From contig NZ_LT556049.1 in assembly GCF_900079775.1 (NCBI RefSeq), forward strand, positions 120,372-184,371: a DNA stretch of 64,000 nt, in the 5' to 3' direction. Numbering within the stretch: the stretch's first letter is position 1; the number at the start of each line of letters is the position of its first letter. Both the position numbers and the translations under genes were made by a program. The notes beneath the pieces are model-generated. The model searched no databases. It saw nothing but the letters and a program-made list of their open reading frames with translations, and was not told the origin of the DNA. Of the stretch, positions 63,166 through 64,000 are shown piece after piece. Source of the DNA: Leyella lascolaii. GTDB taxonomy: Bacteria > Bacteroidota > Bacteroidia > Bacteroidales > Bacteroidaceae.

Positions 63166-64000
63166 ATGAAACACCTCTTTATACTATTATTCCTATGTCA
63201 GGGCATTCTCATGCAAGCCCAGACACGCCTCAGCGAGATGCCGTGGCATGAGCGCGACAGCATCATCACAGCGAAGGTGAAGCGGTTTTTCAACGAGGAG
63301 AAAAGCCGGAATTATGACGACTGCGTCACGATAATACGTCAAAGGGACAACGACATGTATAATATCAATTGGGTGGCAGAGGCATATTCTCCTTCGTCAA
63401 TCAAGAAAGGCGTATGGAGAGCAGTTGTTCCTTCTGACTCATATTTATATGATGTAAGACTGTACGGCGAGCGTATGATCTTTGGCGGTGACTATGTGAA
63501 CCGGCTGGTAGCCACGGCTCTTTTGGACGAAAACCTTGATGTGCTTATGACTTCAATGACAGATGACTGCACATATTATTGGTATAAATACGACATGAAC
63601 GACAGGGTGACCGGTGTCTTCGACCATCCTACACGCAGACCGGCTAAATATAAAAGACCTACGGACGAACAGCTGCATTCCGACGAATATGCATGGGGCA
63701 GGTCGATTGCCTCGCTCAGCAAGGATGAACGCATACGCGTGCTCACCGGTATAGCATTCAACGCCTTGCAAATGTTAGACGGATTTGACAGAAAGGAGGC
63801 TGTGCTGTATTCTGTCATTTCAGAGTCAACCTTCAAGTTCATAGGACATTACTGGCTACCGGAGAAAAACCTTGATGTCCGTCCGAGCGAGGTTCCGAGA
63901 GGCATGAGCCCGGACGACATTTATCATCGTGTGGAAATATACTGGGAAAAAGCCAAAAGAGTGGGATACGCAACGTCACAAGTGGCGGTTGTCTACATAA
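63166..64000 (+). CDS. Secreted protein of unknown function, C-terminus cut by window edge
   Basis: Frame open from the ATG at 63166 to the last base (278 codons seen). It starts with a signal peptide (MKHLFILLFLCQGILMQAQ). The next part is polar and mixed: LSEMPWHERDSIITAKVKRF, then YTWY-like aromatic stretches (DDCTYYWYKYDMND) and a helical region (AFNALQMLDGFDRKEAVLYS). No family is recognised. It is the only gene after the long repeat-rich gap. The missing C-terminus prevents further judgement. Confidence 0.8.
   Translation, partial: MKHLFILLFLCQGILMQAQTRLSEMPWHERDSIITAKVKRFFNEEKSRNYDDCVTIIRQRDNDMYNINWVAEAYSPSSIKKGVWRAVVPSDSYLYDVRLYGERMIFGGDYVNRLVATALLDENLDVLMTSMTDDCTYYWYKYDMNDRVTGVFDHPTRRPAKYKRPTDEQLHSDEYAWGRSIASLSKDERIRVLTGIAFNALQMLDGFDRKEAVLYSVISESTFKFIGHYWLPEKNLDVRPSEVPRGMSPDDIYHRVEIYWEKAKRVGYATSQVAVVYI

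Overview
The window is a chromosomal segment of a Bacteroidales bacterium, most likely from the Prevotella group. The evidence is the gene content (BtuB/BtuG-type vitamin B12 uptake, C10 peptidase with a Por-type C-terminal tail, SecDF fusion, DUF4271, DUF4923, two-domain nucleoside kinase) and the promoters, which repeatedly match the Bacteroidetes pattern TTTG-N19-20-TAnnTTTG. Coding regions are fairly GC-rich and intergenic regions are AT-rich.

Layout. 1-5.2 kb: truncated alkaline phosphatase, WG-repeat protein, then a small operon of two paralogous membrane proteins, a winged-helix regulator and a secreted protein. 6-10.6 kb: DUF4923 protein coupled to a XerD-type recombinase, then a large M16 peptidase. 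10.6-12.4 kb: a gene-free repeat field. 12.4-23 kb: secDF, a phosphodiesterase-fold protein, rhomboid, HU, and two secreted cysteine peptidases (C1B and C10). 23.7-31 kb: dxs-trkA-trkH, manA, and an exopolysaccharide-initiating sugar transferase. 31.4-37 kb: tRNA-Gln and the metK-DUF4271-hemD-rnpA-yidD-tyrS run, with a SAM-II-like leader before metK. 38-41.5 kb: cobalamin riboswitch, btuB-like receptor and btuG-like lipoprotein. 41.6-54.7 kb: Na/Pi transporter, nucleoside kinase, CDF-epimerase-PAP2 operon, rnr, rbfA, a LolC/E-like permease and an RluA-family enzyme. 55.7-64 kb: a decayed C10 peptidase with a lipoprotein, an MsbA-like exporter, miaB, a META lipoprotein and a truncated secreted protein.

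The most unusual signal is in the intergenic DNA. Nearly every longer gap holds tandem repeats, and although their sequences differ, their periods measured by hand are 22, 44, 66, 88, 110 or 154 bp, all multiples of 22. Five gaps share a composite element of about 416-455 bp with AT-rich ends, a TTGACAA-containing left part and a central array of degenerate 22-bp units related to GGAAAAGGCTCTTTCC. Two further gaps hold a MITE-like element of 185-197 bp with terminal inverted repeats. I know of no described system that explains the 22-bp quantisation. It is the strongest candidate here for something undescribed, and it can be tested by computation.
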